NCBI GenBank assembly: GCA_015183035.1
Contig: JACZZP010000005.1
Coordinates: 1,550,001-1,614,000 of the forward strand
Direction: 5' to 3'
Length of the DNA: 64,000 nucleotides
Origin: Meloidogyne chitwoodi
Lineage: Eukaryota > Nematoda > Chromadorea > Rhabditida > Meloidogynidae
Numbering within the stretch: position 1 is the first letter of the stretch; each line of letters begins with the position of its first letter. The notes below the pieces were generated by a model. That model searched no databases, was not told the origin of the DNA, and saw only the letters and a program-made list of their open reading frames with translations. Positions 11,721 to 23,676 of this stretch are shown piece by piece. The position numbers were made by a program, and so were the translations under genes.

Positions 11721-12924
11721 ATGTATTTTAATTTAATTATTTTAGTTAATTTAATTATATTTTTTTTATTATTATTTAATAATAAAATTAATTGTGCATC
11801 ATATAGTTGTAAAGGAGGAAATAGAGGAATATCTTCAACAGAGTTTATTAATTAATATATTTAATTAAAAAAAAACATTTAAAAAGATGTCAAAGAAATG
11901 GACGTGTTTTTGTTTGTAGAGAAAGAATTGCTGGTTCTAATCTTGGTGAATTAATGGGCTGTGAAAGTGATGGTAATGGTCGTTATTGGTGTTGTCTTCA
12001 ATATTGTCCAGATCAAAAAACAATTATTTATTATAAAAATTATCAAATTGGAACAAATGTTGAAACTGCTACTCAAAGGTTTATTTTTTTAAATATAAGT
12101 AAAAAATAATAATTATAAATATATTTAGATGTACCGGTACAGGAACAAATGCCAAATGTTTATCAAATAATAATGATATTTGTTTTAAACCAATAGCAGA
12201 GTTCTTCCCAACAAATTTTGAATATTGCTGTAAAAACTTTTAATTAATTAATTTATATTTTAATTTATTTTTTAGGTCCTCCTAATACTGATCAAGGAAG
12301 TAAGATTATTATTTTTTAAAAAGTTCTAATTTGTGGGCTAATTAAATAAAATTAATTTTTAAAAGTTAACTTTGCCAAACAGTTCAAAATATATTTAAAA
12401 TAATTTAAAAATAAATTTTAATTAATTAATTAATTTTTAAAAATTAAATACAGATGGAACTCATGGAAATATTAACCGAGGTTTAAATATAATACTTCAA
12501 TAATTTTAATAAAATTAAATTATTATTTTTAAAAAAGATTGTTATGACAAAGGGACAGAATGTCCAATTAGAGAACATCTTTGCAATAATACAGTCTTTT
12601 TATTTTTAAATAAATAAATATATATATTTTTTTTAAGTTATATTTAAATTTAATGAAATGGCAATGTCCATTTACTTGTAATAAATGTCCAACAGATGGT
12701 AAAGAAAATACTAGACCACCTGGCATTATTGACCTTCCTTTACCTAATAAAAATTGCAAAGACATGCTTGAGTAATTATTTAAATTAAATATTTATTTAT
12801 TTTAATTAATTTAAGTTGTTCTACATGGATAAAAAATGGTTATTGTAATTCTAATTTTTATAAAACATATAGTTATCAACATTGTCCAATTTCATGTCAT
12901 GTAGGATGTGGTGCAAGAGGATAA
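11721..12924 (+). CDS. secreted cysteine-rich protein with two C-terminal ShKT domains and two micro-exons
   Basis: Eight exons join in frame: 11721-11842, 11887-12078, 12129-12229, 12276-12299, 12454-12480, 12538-12593, 12638-12771 and 12816-12924. The start gives a long hydrophobic signal (MYFNLIILVNLIIFFLLLF). The N-terminal half is a cysteine-rich region I do not recognise (VFVCRERIAGSNLGELMGCE, YWCCLQYC, FEYCCPPN). Two ShKT domains of six cysteines follow: the first begins at DCYDKGTECP and ends CPFTCNKC, the second begins at NCKDMLDCSTW and ends CPISCHVGC. Exons 4 and 5 are only 24 and 27 bp; both keep the frame and have GT/AG flanks. The protein is about 255 residues and presumably extracellular. 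ShKT domains occur in ion-channel-blocking peptides and in many nematode surface or secreted proteins, so the domain alone does not fix a function. Confidence 0.8.
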
Positions 12925-13185
12925 TAAAAAATTAAATAATAAAATAAAAATAATATTATTGTAAATTTATTTTTATTTGATTAAAATATTATTTTTAATT
13001 TTATTAATTTTCACAAATTTATGTTATATTTTAATATCTTTTTATTTCTTATTTTTAATGAAAAAAAAACAGAAATATATTAAAAATTTGATTTAATTTT
13101 TTTAAATATTAAATTTGTGAAAATCTAAAAAATTTCATAAATATAAATATATAATTATTATTTTTTTTAATTATCAAATTTATTT

Positions 13186-16100
13186 TTAATTCCATGCAGG
13201 TCTACTATTTTTATTATTTTTAATTGAATTATGATTTGTTGAAGAATTTCCACTGAAAATTAAATTTTAATTAATTAAAAAAATAATTTAATAATATTAA
13301 TTAATTAATTAATAACCTTGTATTATTATTTATTTTTCCATATTTATTATTATTATTTAAATTATTACTTCCATTATTTAAATAAAATTGAGAATTATCA
13401 AATAATTTAAATAATTCATTTTGTTCTTTTTCAATTTTTTGTATTTTTATTTTATTTTCAATTAATTCTGGTTCTAATTTTTCTAACCTTTAATTTATTA
13501 AAAATAAATTAATTTAAATATATATATTTAATAATTAAACTTTTTAATTCGATTTTCAATATTTTTTTCAATTTTTTGTTTTATTTCTTCAGTTTTTCCT
13601 TTAATTTCAATAATTCTTTTATTTTCTATTTCTGATATTTTATTTTCTAACATTTTTATATTTTTTATATCTCTTTTTAATGAAATAATTTCTTCAAGTT
13701 CTAATGCCAAATTCTCAAAACCTCCAAATTCTGCTTCAAAAGCTTTTATTCTTTTATCATCATAATATATTTTTTGAGGAGATATCTTTTTAAATTTTAA
13801 AATAAATAAATAAATTAATTAATTAATTAATTTCTAACCTTTTGTATTTTTTCTAAATTATTAATTCTTCCTTCATAATTATTTAATTCTTTTATTTGAT
13901 TTTCTAAAAATAATAAACGAGAAAGTAAACCTTCATTATTATTATTATTTATTTGATTAATTCCATATATTCCAAAAAATTGTTTTTCTAAATTATCCAA
14001 ACGTTTTTGTGTTTTAATTAAAGAATTCTAAATAATTTAAATTTAATTAATTATAAATATATATTTATTTATATTAATTTTAATCTCTTAATAATTATAA
14101 AAATATTATTAAATAATTCTATAAATCCTTCTAATAATTATATTTTATAAAAAATTAAATAAAATAATATAAATTTCCAAATACTAAAAAATATTATAAA
14201 ATTATATTAAAAAATCTGAAAATTCTAAATTTCCATTTAAATTAATTAATTATTAAATATTTAAACTAACTAAATTATTATTTAAATTATTTAAATTATT
14301 CCAATCAATTTTTTTCATTAGTTTTAAATCATTTTCTAAATTTGTATAATTATTCATTAAATTAGTAAAATAATCAACTTTATCAATCTTTTTTGTTAAA
14401 TTATTTAAATCATTTTCTATTTGTTTTATTTTTTCAATTTTTAATTCTAAATATTCAATTCTTTTTATTTTTTGTTCTAAAAATTTAATTTTATTAAAAA
14501 AATCATCAAAATTATCAAAATTAGCATTTCCAAATTTTTCATCTAAATGTTGTAATTTTTGTATTTTTAAAATTAAATTAAATAAATCTTTTTCAATTTG
14601 ATCTATTTTATTATTATTTTTTAATTTAATATTATCCCAATTAATTAATTTATTTTCTATAAATTTTATTTTTTCATTTAATTCATTTATTTCTTCATTA
14701 TTTTCTTCTCTATTTAATTCTGAATTTTTTAAATTTTTTATTTCTTCTTCTAAAATTTTTAATTTTTGTGGAAATTTATTATTATAATAATAATTTAATA
14801 AATTTATTTTTTCTTCTAAAATATCAATTTTTTTAATTTTTTCATTAAAATTATAATTTAATTCATTATTTAATTTATTAAATTTTAATTCATTATTTTT
14901 ATCATTTTCTTCTAATTGTTTTTTATTTTTTAAAATTCCCTTTTCTAAATCTGTTAGACGACTAAAAAATACATCAACATTATTTATATTTTTTAATTGT
15001 TCTTCTAATATTTTTATTTTATTTAAATCATAAATTAATTTATCATATTGTTTTATATTTTGTTCAAAATCTTCATATTTTTTTTGTAAAATTTTTGAAT
15101 TTTTTTCTATAATTAAAGCTCTAGACATTAAAATATCAATATCAGAAATTCTTGTAATATTTTCATTTATAAGATTTTTCATTTCTTTTTTTAATTTTCC
15201 AATTTGTTTTTCATTTAAATTAATTGTTTTTGTATTTATTTCTATAAATTTTAATTTTTTATTTATTTCTTCAAAACCTCCTAATTCTCTCCATTCCTTT
15301 TCTAATTGTTTAAAACGTAATGATGAGTTATTATCTCCACCAAATTTATCTAATTCATTATTTAATGCTTCTAATCTAAAAAAAAGAAGAAAAGAAATTG
15401 ATGGTAAGACAATATTGAGGATATTCTACTGCTTTAATATTTATTTATTATTTTTTGTCTGAAATTCTATCAGACTTGGATTATTGGTCTAAGAAAATTA
15501 ATATTATCCATAACCTACAACAACCTTATATTAGACCAAAAATTAAATATTTATATTATTAAATATATTTCTTAATTATATTGTCTTAATTAAATAAAAA
15601 ATACTCAAATTATTTAAAAAATACTCAAAAAAACCTTAAAATTCTTTCTGTTCTATTATGTAAAGCATTGTCAAATAATTTTAATTTTGTATTTATATTT
15701 TCATTATTTTGTTCCCATTTTTGTTCAAATTCTAAAATTGTTGGTAATATTTCATTTCTTTTTAATTTTGTATTTTCATTTATTATTTGTTCATTATTAT
15801 CAATTTTAATTAAAATTTCTTTCATTTTTTTATCATTAATTTTAAATTTATTTAATATTTCTTCTTTTAATTCTTCATTTATTAATTTTATATTATTTTT
15901 TATATTTTCATTAAATAAATATATTCCTTTTATTTCTTCTTCATATTTTTCTAAATAATTTAATTTTGTATTTATTTTATTTATTTCAATACTCATTAAT
16001 CGAAAATTTTTTAAAAATTCATCTAAATCATCAAATTTTTGAAATTCATTAAATAATCTAAAAATTATTATTATTTTTTAAAATTAGGTATAAATATTTA

Positions 16101-19100
16101 TATTTAGTTGGTTGTCCATAACAATAATAAAATTAAATTTAAATTAAATTAAAAATTAAATTTTTAAAAGTTAAGAGACTAATTAATTAATTAATTATTA
16201 ACTGCTGAAAAATAGAAGAGAGCAGACTGGGTAATTATTACTGTAAAATATAGAGAAAGTTAAATTACTCTGAGCTCTCTACCCTTTTGTTTAAATATAG
16301 GTATATTTGGTTATTTAATCATAACTTTTTTTTAAATTAATTTAAAAATATGCTCTAAACTTTAAAAAATAAATTATAAAATTTGGTCAATTTTTGAGTA
16401 ACTTTTATTAAATTAATATTATTAAACCTTTGAATATTTTCCCAAATATTATTTATTTCAATTTCTATTTTATCATTTCTTTGTTTATTTATTTTTATTT
16501 CAATTTCCATTTGATTTATTTTATCAATAAATTGTTCAATATTATCAAATTTTTTAATTTCCCAATCTAAAATTTTTATTTTATTTAAATATTCTTCCAA
16601 ATTATCAAATTTATTAATAAAAATTTCATGTTTATCTACTCTTTTCTCTTCTCTTTTTTGTTCTTTTTCTAATTTGAAAATAATTTCATTAAAATTTAAA
16701 ATATTTTTTTCTGTTTCAATAATTCTATCATTTATTTGGATAATTAATGAATTTGTTTTTATTTTAAAATTATCTAAAAACCAAATTCTTTCATCTTGTT
16801 CTTTTAATTGGTTTTCCAAAATAGATATTCGATTTGGTAATATCTTTATTTTAAAAAATATATTTAAAGTTAAGAAAGATAGGCAAAAGTTGGTATATTG
16901 GGAATTTTAATAACAACTACAAATCTTATGTTGGGTGATCGAGATTCAGCATTTTTTAAAATTCCGGTTCCTTATTGAAAATATATTATAGATCGGGAGC
17001 TTCTGAATTATTTTAAAAAAAACTTGAAATTTAATTATATGATTTAACCAAATATATTTAGTAAACTGTAAATTAATAATTTATACTAAAATAAATATTA
17101 TTAAAATTATTTATAATAAATTTATTTATTTATTTTAAATATTTATTACTTTTTCAATTCCATTTAATCTATTAATATCAATTTCTAATAATTTTAATTG
17201 TTTATTAATTGTTTCAAATTGTTGTATTTGTGTAATATTTTCTTTATTATTATTATTTATTTCTTTTTTTAAAGGTTTATATTTACATGAATTTGATATA
17301 TTTTTTTCTAATTTTTCCAATCTTTTTAAATAATCATTTTTTATTAATTCTTTTTCTAAATTTTTAATATTTATTATTTCAATATCTAAATCTCCAATTT
17401 TATTAATTTCATTTTCTAATTTATTTATTTTTCTTTTATTTTCTTTTATTATTAATAAATCATTTTCTAATTTATTAAAATCTATTTTTGATCTAAAAAT
17501 AAAAATTAAATTATTATTTTATTAAAAATTAATTTAAGTACTTTAATAAATTTAATTTTTTAATTTCTTCATTTATATTTTTTATATTTTTATTTTCTTC
17601 CTGTTTAATATTTTGAATTAATTCTTTTAATTTTTCAATTTCAATTAATTTTATTGAATTTATTTTTAATTGTTTATTTATATTTTCTATTTCTAAATTT
17701 TTATTTTCTTCTAATTTTTCTAATTTTTTTATTTTTTCGTCAATTATTTCAAAATTAAAATAATTAAATTTTTCTATTGTTGGTTGTAAACGAATAAAAT
17801 TTTTTTCAAAAATTTCAAAATTTTTTAATTTTTCTTCCAAATTTCCAAAAAAATAAATTTTTTGTTCAACAAATTCAATTTTTTCATTAATTAATTTAAT
17901 TTCATTATTTTCCATTAATATTTTTACTTTTTCTTCCATTTCTTTATAATTCTTCATATTCCATCCAAATTGTTCTATAAATTCTTTTTCAAATTTATTA
18001 AAACGTTCTTCTAATGTTTCTTTTTTTTTTAAATTTATAAATTTTTTATTTTGTTCAATTTCAATATTTTCCTCAATTTTATTATTTAATAAATCTATTT
18101 TTTCATGAATTTTATTTATTTTTATTTCAATTAATTTTTCAATTATTTCTCTTTGTTCTATAATTTTTCTTTCAAATTCTTCTGGTTTATTTGTATTTTT
18201 TAATTTATTTTGTATTTCCTAAAAGAAAAAAATAAAGACTTTATTAAAGCTGTTTTCCTTTTGTTGGAATAATTGTTAAAAAAAACTTAATTCCTATTAA
18301 ATATAAAAATCCAGGAAATTTAAAGAAAGATAAATTGGTTATTTTATTTTAAAAAAGTCCTTAGATTTTAATATTATTTTTTATAAATTAAATATTCCCC
18401 CTTTTACTTTAAATTAATTAAAATAATAATAATATTAAAAATACATTAAAAAATTTATTTTGTTCAGATAATTCTCTATAAAATTCATTTTGTTGTTTTT
18501 CAATTTCTTCAATTTTATATTCAATATTATTTTTTTGTTTTAAATTATCTAAATCATTTTTTGTTAAATAAATTAATTTTTCAATTTCTGCTAATTTTCT
18601 ATTATTATTTCCATTATTATTTAAAATTAATTCATTCATTTTATTTTTTTCTTTATTATTTTCTTTTATTATTAATAAATCATTTTCTAATTTTTTAAAT
18701 TTATTTAAATTTAAATTATTTTCTTTTTTTAATTCTTCTTTAATTATTCCAACAATTTGTTTATTATTAAAATCATTATTTTTTAATTGAATCTAAAATA
18801 ATATTAATAATATTTATTTATTTTAATTTAAAAAAACAAACTTCATGTTCTTTTATTTCTTTTTTTATTTGTTCAATTGTTCTTTCAAATTCTTTATTAT
18901 TATTATTTGTTATTTGTTTTGTTCTTATTTCTCTTCCAATTTCTTCTATTTGTTTATTTTGATTTTTTAAATTATTTTCTATCATCTTTTTTTTATTTAA
19001 ATTAATTAATTTTATTTTAATTTTAATTAAAAAATTACCTCAATTTTTTTAATTCCATTAATTTCATTATTATTTAATTTTTGATTATTATTTTTATCAA

Positions 19101-20179
19101 TTATTATTTTTAAATTATTTATTTGTCTTTTTAATTCATTTGTTTCTTTTATATTTTTTTCTATTTTTTTATTTAAATCTCCCTTTTTAATTTTATTTAA
19201 AATTTTATAAAATTAATTAATTTAAAAAAAAACCTGAGAATTTCCTTCCCATTCATTATTATTATTGTTTATTTGTTTATTAAATAAAGAATGTTCAATG
19301 TCTTCTATTTTTCTTTCTAAATTTTCTAATTGTGAAAATAAATTTTCATTTTCATTTTGTAAATTAATTTTATTTAAATCATTTTGCTAAATAATTTTTA
19401 AAAATTAATATTATAAATATTAGAGTTATTCATATGCGTTTTTCCGGTAACGGTAAATTCGGTAATTTTACCGCGTTAATACCGAAAATTACCGCGGTAT
19501 TACCGATCGTGATTAACTCTAATAAATATATTTTAATATATTTTTACCTCATTATTTTCAACTTTTTTATTTAAATATTCAATTTTGTTTTCTAATTGTT
19601 CAATTTTATATAAATCATTATTATTATTATTATTATTATATATTTCATTTCCATTAAAAGAATTATTTAATTCTAAATTTTCTATTCTATTAGTTGTGTC
19701 TGTTATTTGTTGTTTTATATTCTTTATAAAAATAATTATTTAAAAATTATATTTTATAAAATAACCTCAATTTCATTATAAAATTCATTTAAATCTTGTT
19801 GTTGATAATCAAATTGTCCATTATTATTATTATTATTATTTATTTGACTATTTTGTTCAAGTAAATGAATATTAGCTTCTGCTTCACCAATTCTATCAAT
19901 TAAAGCATTAATTTCTGTATCATGAAATGTTGCTAAATTAATTAATTCAGGTAACATTCTATCTGGATGTCCATCTCTAATATTTTTAAGTAATCCTTTA
20001 TAAGGACCTTTACCTCCTTTTAAATGATCTTCAATTAAAAGATTTGCATGACGAGGAGGTTGTTTTGATGGTTTTTGTTGTAAATTTAATTTTTTATTAT
20101 TTTCTTTTGTAATTGAATAATTAATAAAGTTTAAAAACAAAAAATTTAATATAAAAATGGATAAAAAACATTTATCCAT
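13186..20179 (-). CDS. giant secreted coiled-coil protein
   Basis: The start at 20179 gives a signal peptide (MDKCFLSIFILNFLFLNFIN). A short basic region follows (KPSKQPPRHANLLIEDHLKG), then well over 1,500 residues of almost unbroken heptad-like Leu/Ile/Glu/Lys/Asn sequence, for example EEKINLLNYYYNNKF and VEQKIYFFGNLEEKL. The last exon reads GNSSTNHNSIKNNKNSRPAWN and stops at 13186-13188. I checked several junctions: the exon ending at 15637 runs in frame into the one starting at 15376, and others follow the same GT/AAG pattern. This supports one gene of about 15 exons, but a split into two cannot be fully excluded. The larger introns (about 200-330 bp, near 15.5, 16.2, 17.0 and 18.3 kb) hold nothing coding. 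One intron carries a MITE (19418-19524). A coiled coil of this length behind a signal peptide is unusual; structural extracellular, luminal or secreted roles are all possible. Confidence 0.65.
19418..19524. mobile_element. 107-bp TA-type MITE in an intron
   Basis: The ends TATTAGAGTTA and TAACTCTAATA are perfect 11-bp inverted repeats; the outermost TA could be a target-site duplication of the Tc1/mariner type. The inside is rich in TTACCG/CGGTAA words that fold back on each other, quite unlike the flanking AT-rich sequence. It lies in the 161-bp intron 19387-19547 of the coiled-coil gene. Without it that intron would be the usual ~50 bp. Confidence 0.75.
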
Positions 20180-20743
20180 TAAACATTTAAAATTATAATT
20201 TTAAAACATAAAATAATTAATAAATTAATATTATATAAAATACTTAGGAAATATAATTTTAAGAAATATTTCATTATATATCAACCTTTATATGACCTTT
20301 TATATATTTGTCGGGAAAAAACCTTTAATAAATAAATATTATGAAAGATTATTTAAAAAATAAATTCATGTGTTGTATAAAATTAGAAAAAAATAAAATA
20401 AACGGATGTGATATGTACAATGTTCTCTCAAAACTAATTACTACGATGGCCTTGCTCATTACACTCAAATATACGAAATTCTCTTATTTTTTACTGAAGG
20501 AGATATCTTTGAATGGATTTTGTTTGAATAAATATAATTTTGTTTAAATTTATTTAATTTTTATTTATTTAAACTCTTAACAAAGAACTCTTTTTATTAA
20601 TTATCAATTCGATTTTTAATAAATAATTTAATTCTAAATCTTCAATTTATTTTTAACAAATTTTTTTTTAATTTGGAATTTAAATATAAATTTATAATTT
20701 ATGAAAAATAATGATTAAAAAAAGTGAAATAAATTAAAAATAA
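20180..20743. other. intergenic, possible short gene fragment
   Basis: A 68-codon open frame at 20341-20547 does not look like a gene. In another frame, codons near 20440-20540 read AHYTQIYEILLFFTEGDIFE and then stop. This may be a decayed fragment, but it has no start or splice support. Confidence 0.3.
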
Positions 20744-20751
20744 ATATATAG

Positions 20752-20901
20752 CAGGGATGGGCAAAATTGGAAAATAAAAACGAAATCCGACATCCGAAAC
20801 AAAATTTTAAAAAAATAAAAACCGAAATACGAATCCAAAATAAATATTTCTTAAAAACTCGAAATTTCCGAAACCAAAAATCCTAAAATTGTCCATCCCT
20901 G
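20752..20901. mobile_element. 150-bp hAT-type MITE
   Basis: It begins CAGGGATGGGCAA and ends TTGTCCATCCCTG, 13-bp inverted repeats with one mismatch and of the typical hAT form. The flanking 8-mers ATATATAG (20744-20751) and ATATTTAG (20902-20909) match at seven of eight positions, as expected for an 8-bp hAT target duplication. The inside holds repeated CCGAAA-type words and no coding sequence. Confidence 0.8.
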
Positions 20902-21250
20902 ATATTTAGGTATATAATTGTTTACAATTAATTTAAATAAAATAGTATAATTTGATAGCTTTTTTAATAATCTGTTTTTGTTAAATATTACTTAGAAATA
21001 AAGAATGTTTTTTTACAGTTTTGTTAATAAAATATTTAAATAAAATATATGTACATTTTAGTTAAAAATAAAAGAATATATAATTAAAATATTTGTTTCT
21101 TCTCTTAACATAAAATTAAACAAATAAATATCTCATAATTTTGGGGGATAATGTTAATTATAATTTAAATATATATATTTCAGGTATTCTCATTTTTAAA
21201 CTTTCTTTTTTAATTCATTCCATTCTTCATAATAATTCTTTTTTTTTAAT

Positions 21251-21781
21251 CTAAATCTTTTTTGGATGGTATGGATGTTTTAATGTTGGAATATTTTGTT
21301 GTTTTTCTTCTATTTCATCTTCTTCATAATAATTATTTTTATTTCCAAAATTTTCATATTTTAATAAATTAAATTTATCAATCTCAGAATGTAACTGTTG
21401 AGCATTTCTATTATATTTATATAATTTATCTTTATCAATATTATTTGATTCTAAAGGTAAAGAAGAATTTTTATTTTTTTCTTCTTTTGGATATAAATAA
21501 TTTTTATATTCTCCTAAAGCAATGCCAGTACCAGCCGCACATGAGAACCAAACTGTACAATCACCAACAAATGTTTTTGTTCTATTATATGTTTTTAAAA
21601 ATTGTTGGAAAGTTGATTGACGTTTTATACGTTTAATTTCTTTAAATATTTAAAAAAATTAATTTAAATAATAAAATTTAAAATTTAAACCATTTAATTT
21701 AGCATCAACAAATATTTGATTTAAAAAATAAATAAATATAAGAAATATAAAGAAATTTTTAGCTTTTTTAAATTTTATCAT
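21251..21781 (-). CDS. small secreted protein with dibasic processing site
   Basis: Two exons (21781-21691 and 21639-21251) join in frame to about 159 residues. The start gives a signal peptide (MIKFKKAKNFFIFLIFIYFL). Shortly after comes IKRIKRQS, a likely furin-type site, so the mature chain may begin at QSTFQQFLKTYNRTKTF. One cysteine pair follows in GDCTVWFSCAAGTG. The C-terminal half is charged, with EE and KKK runs. The frame stops at 21251-21253 right after a six-base homopolymer; a one-base difference there would extend the protein by about 20 charged residues (see findings). Family not recognised. It fits a small secreted or peptide-precursor protein; function is unknown. Confidence 0.6.
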
Positions 21782-22494
21782 ACTTAAAAATAAAATAATT
21801 CTTTAAATTTTTAATTTAAAAAATTAATTTTTAGAATTAAATAAAAAATTTTTTAAATAAAATAAATTTTCTTAATGATGTAAATCCACATATTCAATAA
21901 ATTATTATTGAATTAATTATTAATTTACATATGACAAACAAGACCTTTTAATTTTTTTCTTTCTTTTAATCTTTAATGCTTAAAATATTAAAACAAAAAA
22001 TCGCAATTTTAAAACAATAATTTAAAAATTAAATTAAAACATTAATTAAAAAACATTTTTTGTAGGTAATAGATGGCTTAAATATAATAATATAATATTT
22101 TATATTTTTGACAAAAAATGTATTTAATTTAGGATTTTTATGTTTTTTATCTTTATATTTTTCTTTTTAATAAAAAATATAAAATTTTTTTTTAAAATAA
22201 ATTTAAATATTAATTAAATTATTTTCCTTTAATATTTGTATTTATTATTTCAATTAATTTAATTTGTTATTAAAAAAATCTCTTATGTAATTCTATATCT
22301 ATCTACATTAAATAATAAATTTATTAAATTATATATATTATTAAAAATTAGAAAAATCTAAGGGATATTAATTTAAAATATTAAAATATTAAATAAATTT
22401 AATAATTTTGTAAATGTTTTAAATAAATAAATATATTTATTTTATTCTTTTCTAGTAAAATAAATAAATATTTAATATTTGTTAGCTTCATTCT
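21782..22494. other. intergenic, AT-rich
   Basis: No gene or structured element seen. It holds the upstream region of the small secreted gene ending at 21781 and the 3' flank of the next minus-strand gene. Confidence 0.5.
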
Positions 22495-23676
22495 TTATTT
22501 ATTTTTAAACTTTTTTTTGATAACTAAATAAATATTAATATTATTTAATTTAATTAATGTATAAATTAACCCATTAGTAGTAATAGAATTTAATTTTTCA
22601 ACTAAATTATTTGCTAATCTTGCACCAATATTTAAATAATTATTTGATTTAAATTCATTATTATTATTTTCTTTTTCATTATTATTAATAATATTATTAA
22701 AAACTTCTTCAGAAAAAAATTCTTTATAAATATTTAAATAATCATTTAATACATAGATTCTTTCATTTTCAATAATTTTATTAAAATTATTGAATAAATT
22801 TTGTTTTTTAATAAACCAATTTTCTAATAAAATTTTTAAATGGGAATGAAGCCATTCAATTACATTTTTCTATATAATTAATTTTAAATTTAAATTTATT
22901 ATTTTATATTAACCTCTTCATTTTTATTTCTTAATTGAACCCATAAAAATGTTCCTGGAATTTTTCCTTTTTTTAAAATTTGATATAAATTTGTAAACAT
23001 CCAAACAATAAATAAAAGTTTTTTACTTTGTTTTCTAATATTTAAAATATTAAAATAATTTGATTTATTTGTTAAATTATTTTCTTTTTTAATTCTTTCT
23101 TCATTAATTTCATCATCAAATTTTATTTTTTTTCTAAAAATTTCTTTCATTTTTTGAATAAGATTTGCAACATTTTCCAAAACCTTTTTTTGTTGATAAT
23201 TTAAACAATCATCTCTTAAACATTTTGAAAAAATTGTTGTTTCTCTTATAAATAAATTGTTATTTATTTTATCTAAAAAAATATATTTTAATTAATTTAG
23301 TAAATAAAAATTACTTAAACATTCTTCCATTTTTAATCTATCAAAATCTCCTCCTCCAATACTTTTAAATAAAATTAAATAATTATTTTGATTATTTAAT
23401 TCATATTTTTTAAATTTTAACCAATTATTTGTACAAAAAGGACATTCATTTAAATTATTATTATTTAAAATTATTTCTTTTTCTTTCCAACATAAATTTA
23501 ATCCACTAATAAATAAAATATAATCAAAAAGAAATTCAGATTCTGTTTCAGAATATTTTAATTCTTAAAAATTAATTAATTAATTAAAATAAATAAATAA
23601 AAATACCTTCATTAAATTCTGAAAATATTGAACATGATATAAATGTGAATTGAAAAATTATTAAAATTAAAATCAT
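22495..23676 (-). CDS. orphan secreted protein, four exons
   Basis: The start at 23676 gives a hydrophobic signal (MILILIIFQFTFISCS). About four exons separated by short introns (near 23600, 23300 and 22900) stay in frame to a stop at 22495-22497, about 345 residues. Visible features are a CxxC pair in LNECPFCTNNWLKFKKY, cysteines in KMEECLDK and FSKCLRDDCLN, and a long charged helical part (NLIQKMKEIFRKKIKFDDE). The last ~30 residues are hydrophobic and lysine-rich (INIYLVIKKKFKNK). I do not recognise a family. It continues the run of minus-strand secreted genes. The C-terminus is the least certain part. Confidence 0.55.

Noticed and set aside
16195..16290. Inverted AGAGAGC / GCTCTCT words in an intron of the coiled-coil gene as a MITE
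   Set aside because: Arms are short and imperfect and no flanking target duplication was found.
20341..20547. 68-codon open frame on the plus strand
   Set aside because: No signal, domain or splice support. An overlapping frame (AHYTQIYEILLFFTEGDIFE) looks more protein-like but has no start and an upstream stop, so at most it is a gene fragment.
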